The notes under the pieces are model-generated. The model was given only the letters and a program-made list of their open reading frames with translations, was not told the origin of the DNA and did no database searches. Below, piece by piece: positions 18,897 through 27,173 of a stretch of 41,474 nucleotides of DNA (the first letter of the stretch is position 1; each line of letters opens with the position of its first letter). Both the position numbers and the translations under genes were made by a program. The stretch covers positions 10,278 to 51,751 of the forward strand of contig PCXZ01000028.1 of the NCBI GenBank assembly GCA_002762985.1. Direction: 5' to 3'. The DNA is from Candidatus Woesearchaeota archaeon CG10_big_fil_rev_8_21_14_0_10_44_13 (GTDB taxonomy: Archaea; Nanobdellota; Nanobdellia; Woesearchaeales; UBA12501).

Positions 18897-19352
18897 TTAC
18901 TGGACTGTTCCTGAGATATCCACTGATAAGGTGTGTGAAAACGTTGAATCGCCGCCAGTGTAATATACAATGTCTAGCGTTCCCTTGCCCTTATCTCCTG
19001 GTGTGAAAGTAGCGCCACTTGCTACAAAGGTTATTGCTTCTCCAGATTTCCATACTGTACCGGAAGCAGGCGCAGTTAATGTTATTGCAGTCCCTGCTGA
19101 AGGTGTGAACGTTGTTGAACTTATCGTAACCGACTGCCCCATGCCGTTGATCAACTTAACAGTAGGCCCTCCTGCATTCATAACAAAATCACTGCATGTG
19201 AAACCTGCAGTCGCTGTGCATTTGTCTGGCAACAATTTTGCCGGATTCAATACACCGAAATATGCCAATGCTCCTATGACCACTAGGACAACCAGTATCG
19301 CCCAGCCATAAGTCATCAAGAATTCCATGGCAGCTTGTGCTTTCTTAGCCAT
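18897..19352 (-). CDS. Type IV pilin, probable major subunit
   Basis: 151 aa. The leader MAKKA is followed by QAAMEFLMTYGWAILVVL, with predicted cleavage after Ala5 and Glu at +5. The hydrophobic helix runs into the shared NPAKLLPDKC motif, then a compact beta-rich, Thr/Gly-rich domain with two further nearby features: a second Cys (FTCSDF) and an ending of SVDISGTVQ. It has the best expression signals of the block: a ribosome-binding site GAGGTGA (19357-19363) six bases from the ATG, a TATA box at 19408-19420, and an oligo-T terminator directly after the stop. Small size, strong signals and monocistronic layout suggest the main structural pilin. It diverges from the 525-aa pilin gene that starts the assembly operon. 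Confidence 0.88.
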   Translation of the reverse strand: MAKKAQAAMEFLMTYGWAILVVLVVIGALAYFGVLNPAKLLPDKCTATAGFTCSDFVMNAGGPTVKLINGMGQSVTISSTTFTPSAGTAITLTAPASGTVWKSGEAITFVASGATFTPGDKGKGTLDIVYYTGGDSTFSHTLSVDISGTVQ

Positions 19353-19407
19353 TTAATCACCTCATGTTTTTAATATATCTATGTATGGCAGTTTATTAGA
19401 GGATTAG

Positions 19408-19420
19408 TATATAAATATTT
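19408..19420 (-). promoter_or_regulatory. TATA box for the 151-aa pilin
   Basis: TATATAAATATTT on the plus strand; it predicts a start site near 19388 and a leader of about 35 nt carrying GAGGTGA. Confidence 0.7.
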
Positions 19421-19636
19421 CGGTATTCTGGCGATGCTGCTGTTACTGGTTTCACCTTATAACTCATATCCCCAGCACGACCACGCACATTTAAACTAAA
19501 GTGTTATAGATCGTACAATCGGGCACCTTGAGGTCGCAGGGCGGGACGTGAAATTGTTTATCCGATGGGGGCGGGCCGGTTTTTGAGGAAAAATGCTCCC
19601 TAAGTTATGACAATACACAAATTTCCTATCGCAACC

Positions 19637-19646
19637 TTTAAATAAA
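19637..19646 (+). promoter_or_regulatory. TATA box for the 525-aa pilin operon
   Basis: TTTAAATAAA, 34-43 nt before the ATG; a leader of about 11-15 nt contains GAGGTG. Confidence 0.7.
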
Positions 19647-19679
19647 CCTCTTCTTAAAAACATCAAAAAGAGGTGTTGA

Positions 19680-21257
19680 ATGGGCAGTAATTGCATTTCT
19701 AGAGATACAAGATCCCAGGTGAGCCTCGAATATCTAATGGTAGTAGGCATACTCCTTGTCATAATGGTCCCCATATTCTATTATGCTGTTACAGAATCAA
19801 CGTCCCAGATAAGGATCAACCAGGCAGAAGATACTGTCAATAGCCTAGCGAAGGCTGCAGACTCTGTCTATGCCTTGGGGCCCGGAAGCAGGGATTATGT
19901 GGTGGTAACAATACCTTCGGGTGTCACAGGATCCTATGTGAATGAGAGCGAGGTTCTACTTGCGATGGACATATCAGGCACGAGTATAGATATTATAGGG
20001 TATTCCCGTGCAAGGATGGTGGGGAAACTCCCTGCAGAAGCAGGATCATACCAGATACCTGTTGAGATGCTTGAATCTGGCATTGTGCAGATAGGAGAAG
20101 GCAATGACACTCTGCCCCCATCAATAATATACGCTTATCCAAGCGGCAGGATAACATTCAGTGACATAACCTTAAAGGTGAACACGAATGAGCCTGCATC
20201 ATGCAGATATGATGATATTGATATGGCATACGAGACAATGCAGCAGCATCTCCAGGGAAGCCTGATGAGCCATGAGAGCTATCTGGGGACATTGAGCGAA
20301 GGGAACCATGTATATTACGCAAGATGCAAGGACAGCGCGGGCAATCTGATGACTGGCTCATCAGTAATAAACTTCACTATCAACACGACAGTGATCTCCG
20401 GCCAGACCGGCAATGCCACGAATGACACTGTTGAACACAATCCGCCGATAATCACCCTTGTCTCGCCTGCAGACGGCTATATAGATAATGAGGGCATAGT
20501 GCTTTTCAGGTTCGACGTGAGCGATGAGTCTGTCGTCGCTTTCTGCGAGCTCATAATGAATGATGCCATCAAGACGACTGCGACAAGCATAAGCAAGATC
20601 CAGACGAACAACATAACGAAAAGCGGCCTGGATTACGGCAGTTACAACTGGAGCATAAACTGCACTGACCAGTACGGCAACAAAGGCACAAGCTCAAGAA
20701 GGGCCATAACCATAAACTACACGCAGGACCATGATGCACCTATAGTATTCCTTATGGCGCCTGCAGACAACACGATTAGGAATTACTGGCTGATAAGATT
20801 CTCTTACAACGCGAGTGATGCAACATCTGCCATAAGCTACTGCACACTGCACATGAACGGGACCCTTGACACAGGCGGGACGATCTCGTGGAATGTAGTC
20901 GATGATATCGTAGCTGAGAACAACGCAGAGAGCATAACCATCCCTCTTTTCAGGGCGAATTACACATGGATGATGAGCTGCACAGACAACAGCTACAATG
21001 CGAACGAGGGTTATTCTGAAACAAGGAGCCTGAGGGTGAATATCACTGCAGGGGAGGATGCTTTCGTGAACAGCTGCGCAGGATGGTGCGGGCTGCAGGG
21101 ACTGAGCACAGGCAGGTGTGATAACAGCGAGACTAGATGCGCAAATGACTGCGGATTGCCGTACAGCTCAAATCACAACTGCTATGCGGGCAGCTCTGTC
21201 TCAGCGCAATACTGCCTTGGCGGCTCAGAATCCGACACCTGCTGCTGCATACTCTAG
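19680..21257 (+). CDS. Pilin-like protein with Ig-like repeats and Cys-rich C-terminus
   Basis: 525 aa. The leader MGSNCISRDTRS is followed by QVSLEYLMVVGILLVIMV, with cleavage after Ser12 and Glu at +5. Residues 13-145 are a divergent copy of the pilin module in the 455- and 1752-aa proteins (AADSVYALGPGSRDYVVVTIP). Three Ig-like domains follow at about 145-235, 253-347 and 352-455; the latter two open with PPIITLVSPADG and APIVFLMAPADN. The last 60 residues are Cys-rich and end DTCCCIL. Many N-x-S/T sites occur (for example NATNDT). A TATA box (19637-19646) and a GAGGTG site at 19670-19675 precede the ATG. It is first in the operon that leads to the secretion ATPase. Confidence 0.8.
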   Translation: MGSNCISRDTRSQVSLEYLMVVGILLVIMVPIFYYAVTESTSQIRINQAEDTVNSLAKAADSVYALGPGSRDYVVVTIPSGVTGSYVNESEVLLAMDISGTSIDIIGYSRARMVGKLPAEAGSYQIPVEMLESGIVQIGEGNDTLPPSIIYAYPSGRITFSDITLKVNTNEPASCRYDDIDMAYETMQQHLQGSLMSHESYLGTLSEGNHVYYARCKDSAGNLMTGSSVINFTINTTVISGQTGNATNDTVEHNPPIITLVSPADGYIDNEGIVLFRFDVSDESVVAFCELIMNDAIKTTATSISKIQTNNITKSGLDYGSYNWSINCTDQYGNKGTSSRRAITINYTQDHDAPIVFLMAPADNTIRNYWLIRFSYNASDATSAISYCTLHMNGTLDTGGTISWNVVDDIVAENNAESITIPLFRANYTWMMSCTDNSYNANEGYSETRSLRVNITAGEDAFVNSCAGWCGLQGLSTGRCDNSETRCANDCGLPYSSNHNCYAGSSVSAQYCLGGSESDTCCCIL

Positions 21258-21309
21258 ACTATGCAAGCTTAGATGATGCAAGGATTATGATCCATATATG
21301 ATCAGATGA

Positions 21310-21729
21310 ATGGGCTTGAAGATGAAATATCCTAAAAGCGCGAAGAAATCCCAGGCGAGCATGGAGGTTGTGGCTGCCGTAGGCATAATCACGATAATAT
21401 TCATCTTCATGTCGTTCTTCGCCTATGACATAAACAGGGACAGGCAGTCTGCTGAAGAGAATTCCAACCTGCAGAGCCTCTGCCTGAAGATATCCGGCAT
21501 CGTCTCGCAATTGTACCTCTCAAGCCCCGGCACAGAGGTTGTCTTGAAGCTCGACAATGAGATGACAGTAAGTTCAGGGAGGACGATATCGATAATCTCC
21601 GAGAACATCGGATCCAGCTGCGTATCGAAGACAATACTGACGAATGGCACAAGCAACAGCTTCAGAATAGGGAAAGGGAATTCCATGTTCAGGAATGTCG
21701 ATGGGGCTGTTGTCGTGCAGGAGATCTAA
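21310..21729 (+). CDS. Minor pilin-like protein
   Basis: 139 aa. The basic leader MGLKMKYPKSAKKS is followed by QASMEVVAAVG and a hydrophobic helix (IITIIFIFMSFFAY), with Glu at +5. An internal ATG at Met5 (21322) would shorten the leader. The C-terminal domain is about 95 residues with two cysteines, similar in size to archaeal minor pilins. It starts 52 nt after the 525-aa pilin and precedes three further pilin-like genes in the same direction, so it is probably a minor subunit produced with the assembly machinery. Confidence 0.72.
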   Translation: MGLKMKYPKSAKKSQASMEVVAAVGIITIIFIFMSFFAYDINRDRQSAEENSNLQSLCLKISGIVSQLYLSSPGTEVVLKLDNEMTVSSGRTISIISENIGSSCVSKTILTNGTSNSFRIGKGNSMFRNVDGAVVVQEI

Positions 21730-21743
21730 GGCCAGGATGGGTC

Positions 21744-22262
21744 ATGAACCTAACAAAAATTGGTATGGACAAGATGAAAAAAAGATCCCAGATAAGCATA
21801 ACAGATTTCTTCCTCGCTGCGAGCATATTCGTGGTCCTTATAGGCGCACTGGTATTTGTCTACAGCAATTACACTGCGAAGTTCGCATCAAGGCAGGAAT
21901 CCAGCATGATGCAGCTCTCTGCGATACAAGCAGCAGATATCCTTGCAAAATCCCACGGAAAGCCCGACAGATGGGGGGTGAACTCAACCCTCGCCCAGGA
22001 GATCGGCCTTGCGCAGGATGACAGGAACATCTCAGCCCAGAAACTGGACAGCTTCCTGAACATAAGCTACAACACCTCAAAGGAACTGATGGGCATAACA
22101 GACGAATACCATTTCAAGATCTCTTACATAGATGGGAACACTATTGCAGAGAAGGGCATGAATTCGACAGGCAGGAAAGCGGTGGGTGTCGAGAGGAGGG
22201 TAATCTACGGCGGAGAGAATGCGATATTATCCCTTATCCTCTGGAAAAGAGATGATCAATGA
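21744..22262 (+). CDS. Minor pilin-like protein, Asp at +6
   Basis: 172 aa. The leader MNLTKIGMDKMKKRS is followed by QISITDFFLAASIFVVLIG. The expected Glu at +5 is replaced by Thr, with Asp at +6, as in the proteins at 7304 and 22296. Met8 (21765) or Met11 (21774) may be the true start because class III leaders are usually short. The soluble part is about 125 residues with no cysteine and includes RKAVGVERRVIYGGENAILSL. It lies 14 nt after the previous gene and 33 nt before the next. I infer a minor or priming pilin. Confidence 0.68.
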   Translation: MNLTKIGMDKMKKRSQISITDFFLAASIFVVLIGALVFVYSNYTAKFASRQESSMMQLSAIQAADILAKSHGKPDRWGVNSTLAQEIGLAQDDRNISAQKLDSFLNISYNTSKELMGITDEYHFKISYIDGNTIAEKGMNSTGRKAVGVERRVIYGGENAILSLILWKRDDQ

Positions 22263-22295
22263 CTGGAGGGTATGGCAGGATGCAATGCATGATGA

Positions 22296-22727
22296 ATGGC
22301 AAGAGGCGATGAGATGAAGGGCTTGATGAAGAAAGGATTTGTATTCTCGCTGGATATCGCGATAGCGGTGCTGGTGACCCTCCTGATAATGGCTGCTGCG
22401 CATAGGAATATAGTGAATGCCGAGAAGAACAGCCTACCCAATGCGCAGATGGCTGCTGTCGGCTCAGACATAGCCGCGCTGCTGGACCACAAAGGCGTCC
22501 TGCAGACCCTTGACGAAGAGAAGATCGAGTCAGGGATGAATGACCTCATGCCGCAGAATTACGACATGCTACTCAAGGTGGCTGTAGATGACGGCACTGT
22601 GCTGTATGCAGGGGATTCTGTCCCTGCAGAGCAGTTCGTCAGCAGCGGAAAGAGGTTTTTCACGATAAAAGACCAGGCCTCCATAGAGCATTATGGCTAT
22701 GCAAGCTATTGGATATGGGCAAGATGA
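22296..22727 (+). CDS. Minor pilin-like protein, Asp at +6
   Basis: 143 aa; a start at Met7 (22314), preceded by a purine-rich GAGGCGATGAG, would give a more usual short leader. The N-terminus KGLMKKG is followed by FVFSLDIAIAVLVTLLIMAAA. Cleavage after Gly14 would leave Phe at +1 and Asp at +6. The soluble domain is about 110 residues and ends HYGYASYWIWAR. The 3' end overlaps the next gene. It belongs with the proteins at 7304, 21744 and 22709 as a second pilin subclass. Function in pilus initiation or assembly is inferred from position. Confidence 0.65.
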   Translation: MARGDEMKGLMKKGFVFSLDIAIAVLVTLLIMAAAHRNIVNAEKNSLPNAQMAAVGSDIAALLDHKGVLQTLDEEKIESGMNDLMPQNYDMLLKVAVDDGTVLYAGDSVPAEQFVSSGKRFFTIKDQASIEHYGYASYWIWAR

Positions 22728-23605
22728 TCATGGTGATAAGGATGAAGCGAAGGATGATGGGGGAAAGGAAAGCAGGTATATGCTCTGGCAGGAAGGCGTT
22801 CATGTTCACACTGGGCTTTGTGCTTGTGGCATTGGCCATACTCTCTTTCACAAAGTTTGTCTTCAAGGAATCAGATGATGAAAAGACCCTATTCCAGCAA
22901 TATGTCGTAATGAACAGGCTTGATGACATCGACAGGTCACTGCAGGACAGCATAAGGGATACTTTCGGGGCATACTCTAACACGAAAGCATATTTTTCCA
23001 ATTCGACGGTTGTCTTCGAGGAATCCCTTCCTAATGATATGGATCTCTTTGAATCCAGGATGAACAGGCTGAAAAATTTCGCAGAGGCCAATGAGAGCAG
23101 CTTAAGGATCAACATAAACGAGACCATATCAGACATGCAGATGACCGTGTATCCTTCAGATCTTATCTACACCCATAATTTCACGAACAGGGAGATGATG
23201 ATAATCCCGAAAGATATCAATGATGTCATGAAATACAAGACGACTATAACTGTTTATGAGAACGTGACATGCGACTGGGCTTTCATGGCAGGGGATTTCG
23301 ATTATGAGCTCAATGTGATAAGCCCTGACAATGCAGGATGCGACCATGACAGACTGGTCGACATAGGGCAGAATGCGACAATAACAATACTCAGCAGGGA
23401 CGAGCCCGATAACAGGATAGTGATATACATAACCCCTGCGTGGCTCAGGATAGTGATGGACAGCAGCAGCGTCTTCTCTGCAACAGCAAAGAATGAGGTC
23501 TATCATAAGGATTATCCTGAGAGTATGTGGCTCGGAAACAGCCTCATCAGCATAAACTTCACATCATTCGGGCTCAGGAGGGAAGGCGGAGCCAGGATAA
23601 GATGA
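22709..23605 (+). CDS. Single-helix pilin-like protein, last in the pilin series
   Basis: 298 aa, overlapping the previous gene. The internal ATG at 22724 forms an ATGA overlap with that gene's TGA and is a likely real start. After a basic leader (GICSGRKA) comes FMFTLGFVLVALAILSF. This parallels the KG/FVFSLDIA junction of the preceding protein but with Gly in place of Asp at +6. The rest is a soluble domain of about 240 residues with several N-x-S/T sites (FTNREMM, NETISD, NATITI) and a CDW/GCD cysteine pair. It is longer than typical minor pilins. A 175-nt gap follows before the next transcription unit. Confidence 0.65.
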   Translation: MDMGKMIMVIRMKRRMMGERKAGICSGRKAFMFTLGFVLVALAILSFTKFVFKESDDEKTLFQQYVVMNRLDDIDRSLQDSIRDTFGAYSNTKAYFSNSTVVFEESLPNDMDLFESRMNRLKNFAEANESSLRININETISDMQMTVYPSDLIYTHNFTNREMMIIPKDINDVMKYKTTITVYENVTCDWAFMAGDFDYELNVISPDNAGCDHDRLVDIGQNATITILSRDEPDNRIVIYITPAWLRIVMDSSSVFSATAKNEVYHKDYPESMWLGNSLISINFTSFGLRREGGARIR

Positions 23606-23780
23606 GCTCAAACTGTGCAGTGAAGCGGATCTCACTGGCGTCTCAGGGAGATTTACTATTCAAAAATTAAAACACAGGTTTATTAATAAAGTTGCATAAA
23701 ATTGCGTAAGCAGACAGAAAACTGGCGGCAAGCATATTGAGAGGGATGCTGGAAGGGGCATCTGCATAAAGGGGTAAAAA

Positions 23781-24626
23781 ATGTTTGAAAGGATCATCGT
23801 AAACCTGCAGAAAAGGAATATACATAACAGGGCGAAAAAAGCGAGAGAGCTGATAAAGAATAACCATGTTGATCACGCAGAAAAGATATATAACAGGCTG
23901 ATAAATGAGTACAAGGTTTTCTGCAGAAGAGCGACATATTTTGAGAAGCTGAGCGCATACCACACACTTCTTCACCTTTATAACGAACTCTCGCGAAAAG
24001 GCGAGAGAGAGGAAAAGCCTGTTGAAGTCGGAAAGAGGGAGTCCGGCATGAAAGAAACAGGCAGGAAGGACGCAAAAAACATCTCTGCCAAGAATAAGGT
24101 GCTGCAAAGGAAAAAAGAAGAGAAAGGAAGACAGAAGCATGCTGAAGAAGCGGGGAAGCAGGAAAAGGCAGGTGAAATGGAAGGGGATGAGAAGGAAGCG
24201 GCGGCTCAAGAGGGGATCAGGCAGGAAGCAAGCGGGAAAGAAGAAGCAGGGACGCAGGGCATCAGCCAGGAAACTTCTCCTTCAGGACAGCCCCAGCAGA
24301 TGCGATCACAGATAACATCACCGCCTGCACCGATAAAAAAACCCTCGAAGATGCAGTTCACTACATTGATCGATGGATTATATTCATACACCCAGGAAAA
24401 AGGGAAAGTCAATCTCATGCAGGCATCGCTCAAATTCAAGGTGAGCAGGGACAAGATCGAGGAGTGGGCAAAGATACTTGAAGAGCACGGCCTGATAAGG
24501 ATGTATTACCCTGCGTTCACGAGCCCGCAGCTCATGAGCCTCGAATGGATGAGGAAGGAAGAGGAGAGGAAGAAGAAAGAAGCCGAGGAGAAGAGAAGGA
24601 AGAGGCAGGCGAAGAAGAAGCAATGA
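23781..24626 (+). CDS. Helical protein with C-terminal winged-helix domain, linked to the secretion ATPase
   Basis: 281 aa. Residues 1-72 are alpha-helical (RAKKARELIKNNHVDHAEKIYNRL resembles a TPR-like helical hairpin). Residues 75-190 are a low-complexity Lys/Glu/Gln/Ala-rich linker. Residues about 193-250 look like a winged helix-turn-helix (VNLMQASLKFKVSRDKIEEWAKILEEHGLI), and the tail is a charged coiled coil (RKEEERKKKEAEEKR). A TATA-like box at 23679-23690 and a GGGG-type site before the ATG suggest its own promoter. The TGA overlaps the ATPase start (ATGA), so translation is coupled. The winged helix could mediate protein contacts with the ATPase rather than bind DNA; either role is inference. 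Confidence 0.7.
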   Translation: MFERIIVNLQKRNIHNRAKKARELIKNNHVDHAEKIYNRLINEYKVFCRRATYFEKLSAYHTLLHLYNELSRKGEREEKPVEVGKRESGMKETGRKDAKNISAKNKVLQRKKEEKGRQKHAEEAGKQEKAGEMEGDEKEAAAQEGIRQEASGKEEAGTQGISQETSPSGQPQQMRSQITSPPAPIKKPSKMQFTTLIDGLYSYTQEKGKVNLMQASLKFKVSRDKIEEWAKILEEHGLIRMYYPAFTSPQLMSLEWMRKEEERKKKEAEEKRRKRQAKKKQ

Positions 24627-26221
24627 AGAGAGGATATGAGAATAACATGAAAACCAGAAAAAAGGTGATCAAGAACAGGAAGAATGAAGCCGTGAGAAAG
24701 GCAGAAGGCAGGAGCAAGGGCATGATCGACAGATATGAAGTGGAATCCGAAGGGATGAAGGCAGAAGTCAGGATACTGGAGCAGAAAGGCAGCATAAAGA
24801 GCTATGTTGTCGTGTCTCCTTCATTCACGATGCCAACTCTTGCGCTCATGGACGAGATAAAGAGGGAGCTTGTCACAGAGATATCAATAACGACGCAGGA
24901 GATACTTGATGTCAATGCGATAAGGGAGCTGAAGGAGAAGATAAGGCTCAAGGCCACAGACCTCCTCAAGAAGCATCTCCCCTATATTGATGAGACGACA
25001 AGGAGATATATCATAGGGACGATGATACATGAGATGCTGGGCCTCAAGAATGTGGAATTCCTGCTTTCAGACCCGAGGCTTGAGGAGATAAGGATCAATT
25101 CTGCATTAGAGAACATAAAGGTCTATCACAAGGCATATGGGTGGCTTGAATCCAACCAGAGAGTGCCTTCTGAAGCCGACATACAGAATTATGCAGATAT
25201 AATAGCGAGAAGGGTCGGCAAGCAGGTGAATGCCCTGAATCCATTGCTTGACGCGCACCTCATAACAGGAGACAGGGTCAATGTTGTGCTCTATCCCATA
25301 ACGACAAAAGGCAATACGATTACGATAAGGAAATTCGCAAGAGACCCATGGACAGTCACTGATTTCATAAAGGCAGAGACAGTGAGCGCTGAGCTCATAT
25401 CTTTGATATGGCTTGCGATGGAATATGAGATGAATGTGCTCATCTCAGGAGGCACAGGCTCTGGAAAGACAAGCTTCCTGAACATATGCATGCCTTTCAT
25501 CCCCCCTAACCATTCCATAATCTCCATCGAGGATACGAGGGAACTGCAGCTGCCTAAATATCTCTACTGGACGCCCATGGTGACAAGGCTTGCAAGCTCA
25601 GAAGGCAAAGGCGAGATAAGCATGCTCAATCTTCTAGTGAATGCGCTGAGGATGAGGCCAGACAGGATAGTAATGGGGGAGATAAGGCAGAAGAGGGATG
25701 CAGAAGTCCTTTTCGAAGCGATGCATACAGGCCACAGCGTCTATGCGACACTGCACGCGGACAGCCTTTCAGAGACGATATCAAGGCTTACAAATCCACC
25801 TATAGATATCCACCCCAATCTCTTAAGCTCTGTCGATCTCTGCGTAGTCATGTTCAGGGACAGGAAGAAAGGGATAAGGAGGGTCTATCAGGCAGGGGAA
25901 TTCGTCATAGAAGGCGGCGAGGATGAGATGAAAGTGAAGGCGAATATGCTCTATAGATGGAAGCCCTCTACAGACAAGATAGTCCCTCATGCAGAGAGCC
26001 TGAGATTCTTCGAGGACCTAAACCGGCACACAGGGCTTACGCAGAAAGAGATAAATGCTGATCTTGCTGACAAGAAGGCCATACTGGACTGGCTGGTAAA
26101 AAACAACATAAGGCAGGTCGATGATGTCGGCAAGGTGATGAATGAATATTACCTTGACAAGGAGTTCGTGATAAATGCTGTGAAGAAAAACCTGGACAAG
26201 GATGTCGTGCTTAAAAAATGA
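24623..26221 (+). CDS. Type II/IV secretion system ATPase, TadA/VirB11 (CpaF-like) family
   Basis: 532 aa from the ATG at 24623. This start forms an ATGA overlap with the previous stop; an upstream in-frame extension from 24545 only reads the acidic shadow of the neighbour's coiled coil. The Walker A motif GGTGSGKT is at residues 276-283, an IEDTREL Asp-box follows, the Walker B region is RIVMGEIR (348-355) and the His box is HTGHSVYATLHAD (368-380). The N-terminal 200 residues are the usual N-domain of this family. It powers pilus or secretion-fibre assembly as a cytoplasmic hexamer. It is followed, again with an ATGA overlap, by the first TadC-like platform protein. This is the strongest functional call in the assembly operon. 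Confidence 0.95.
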   Translation: MKRGYENNMKTRKKVIKNRKNEAVRKAEGRSKGMIDRYEVESEGMKAEVRILEQKGSIKSYVVVSPSFTMPTLALMDEIKRELVTEISITTQEILDVNAIRELKEKIRLKATDLLKKHLPYIDETTRRYIIGTMIHEMLGLKNVEFLLSDPRLEEIRINSALENIKVYHKAYGWLESNQRVPSEADIQNYADIIARRVGKQVNALNPLLDAHLITGDRVNVVLYPITTKGNTITIRKFARDPWTVTDFIKAETVSAELISLIWLAMEYEMNVLISGGTGSGKTSFLNICMPFIPPNHSIISIEDTRELQLPKYLYWTPMVTRLASSEGKGEISMLNLLVNALRMRPDRIVMGEIRQKRDAEVLFEAMHTGHSVYATLHADSLSETISRLTNPPIDIHPNLLSSVDLCVVMFRDRKKGIRRVYQAGEFVIEGGEDEMKVKANMLYRWKPSTDKIVPHAESLRFFEDLNRHTGLTQKEINADLADKKAILDWLVKNNIRQVDDVGKVMNEYYLDKEFVINAVKKNLDKDVVLKK

Positions 26222-27099
26222 ACATACCCTACTGCTTTTTTCCGGAAAATTTCGTCAAGAGAGGGTCTTCGCTTTTCTACTGGCTCTCTGATTTCATAAG
26301 GAAATCCAAGCCCGAGATAGAGCTTGACTTCAAGAGAGCGGAGATCAAAACCAGCGTAAGCGCGTATATCTCTGCTGCGCTCTTCTCTGACTTCGTGCTT
26401 TTCCTGTTCATGACGCTGTTCGTCAGCATGATCCTGCTGAGATACAGGTCCGGATATGCGCTGGCAATCGCTGTCCTCGTCTCATTTGTGATATCCCTTT
26501 TCATATTTTTCCAGCAGATGACCTATCCCAGGGTGATAGTCAATAAGAAAGTGAAGAGCATAGAGAGGTATCTCCTTCCTGCGCTCAGGACAATGCAGAT
26601 CCAGGTGAGCTCAGGCATACCCCTCTATGATATCATAACCTCAATATCGAATGAGGATTATGGCGGAGTCTCTGAGCAGTTCAAAAAAGCCATCAAGGAG
26701 ATAAATGCAGGCATGCACCAGATAAATGCCCTTGAGAATGTCGCTGCAGAGAATCCTTCCCTCTATTTCCAGAGGATAATATGGCAGATAATAACTGCCG
26801 TGAAGAGCGGTTCTGACCTGGGTGTCGTGCTCAATGAGATAGTGCAGTCGCTTGCAGAAGAGCAGATCGTCCAGGTGCAGGAATACGGCTCAAAGCTGAA
26901 CCCCCTGACGATGTTCTACATGCTGATCGTGGTCGTTGTCCCTGCCCTTGCCCTCACTTTTTTCGTAGTTATAGGATCATTCATATCGATAAACTCGTCC
27001 ACTCTCAAGGCACTTTTCTGGGGGATGTATGTCGTTGTGATGTTCTTCCAGCTGTTTTTCTTGAGCATGATATCATCAAAGAGGCCGAATCTGCTTTGA
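26218..27099 (+). CDS. TadC/GspF-like inner-membrane platform protein (first of two)
   Basis: 293 aa. Hydrophobic helix pairs lie at about 50-75 and 80-98, followed by a cytoplasmic helical domain (residues 100-235) typical of type II secretion F domains, with LPALRTMQIQVSSGIPL and AVKSGSDLGVVLNEIVQSL. Two C-terminal helices end the protein (LIVVVVPALALTFFVVIG and a further segment). The ATG overlaps the ATPase stop. It should anchor the ATPase and couple hydrolysis to subunit insertion. It is one of a tandem pair, the arrangement seen in Tad-type systems (TadB/TadC). Confidence 0.88.
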   Translation: MNIPYCFFPENFVKRGSSLFYWLSDFIRKSKPEIELDFKRAEIKTSVSAYISAALFSDFVLFLFMTLFVSMILLRYRSGYALAIAVLVSFVISLFIFFQQMTYPRVIVNKKVKSIERYLLPALRTMQIQVSSGIPLYDIITSISNEDYGGVSEQFKKAIKEINAGMHQINALENVAAENPSLYFQRIIWQIITAVKSGSDLGVVLNEIVQSLAEEQIVQVQEYGSKLNPLTMFYMLIVVVVPALALTFFVVIGSFISINSSTLKALFWGMYVVVMFFQLFFLSMISSKRPNLL

Positions 27100-27173
27100 T
27101 TTGGTCAAGAAGGGCGGGAAAGCAAAAAAGACGAGGACATAAAAATATAGAAGGATATAAAGACAGGTGAAAA

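Larger units (their letters stand above)
19353..19679. other. 327-bp divergent intergenic region between the two pilus blocks
   Basis: It contains the leftward pilin promoter (box 19408-19420) and the rightward promoter (box 19637-19646). Between them is a TATA-like TTTAAA at 19490-19495, followed about 27 nt later by a GC-rich patch (about 19520-19577) that ends in a T run (19580-19584). The patch contains weak inverted matches (ATCGG at 19518-19522 with CCGAT at 19562-19566). A short RNA is possible but not established. Confidence 0.5.

Noticed and set aside
23667-24209. A 180-codon minus-strand frame over the winged-helix protein gene
   Set aside because: Its Phe/Leu/Ser-rich sequence is the complement of the Lys/Glu-rich linker, and the plus-strand gene has ATGA coupling to the ATPase.
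24545-24622. An N-terminal extension of the secretion ATPase
   Set aside because: The extension is a Glu/Arg low-complexity shadow of the neighbour's Lys/Glu coiled coil. The ATGA overlap at 24623 is a better start.
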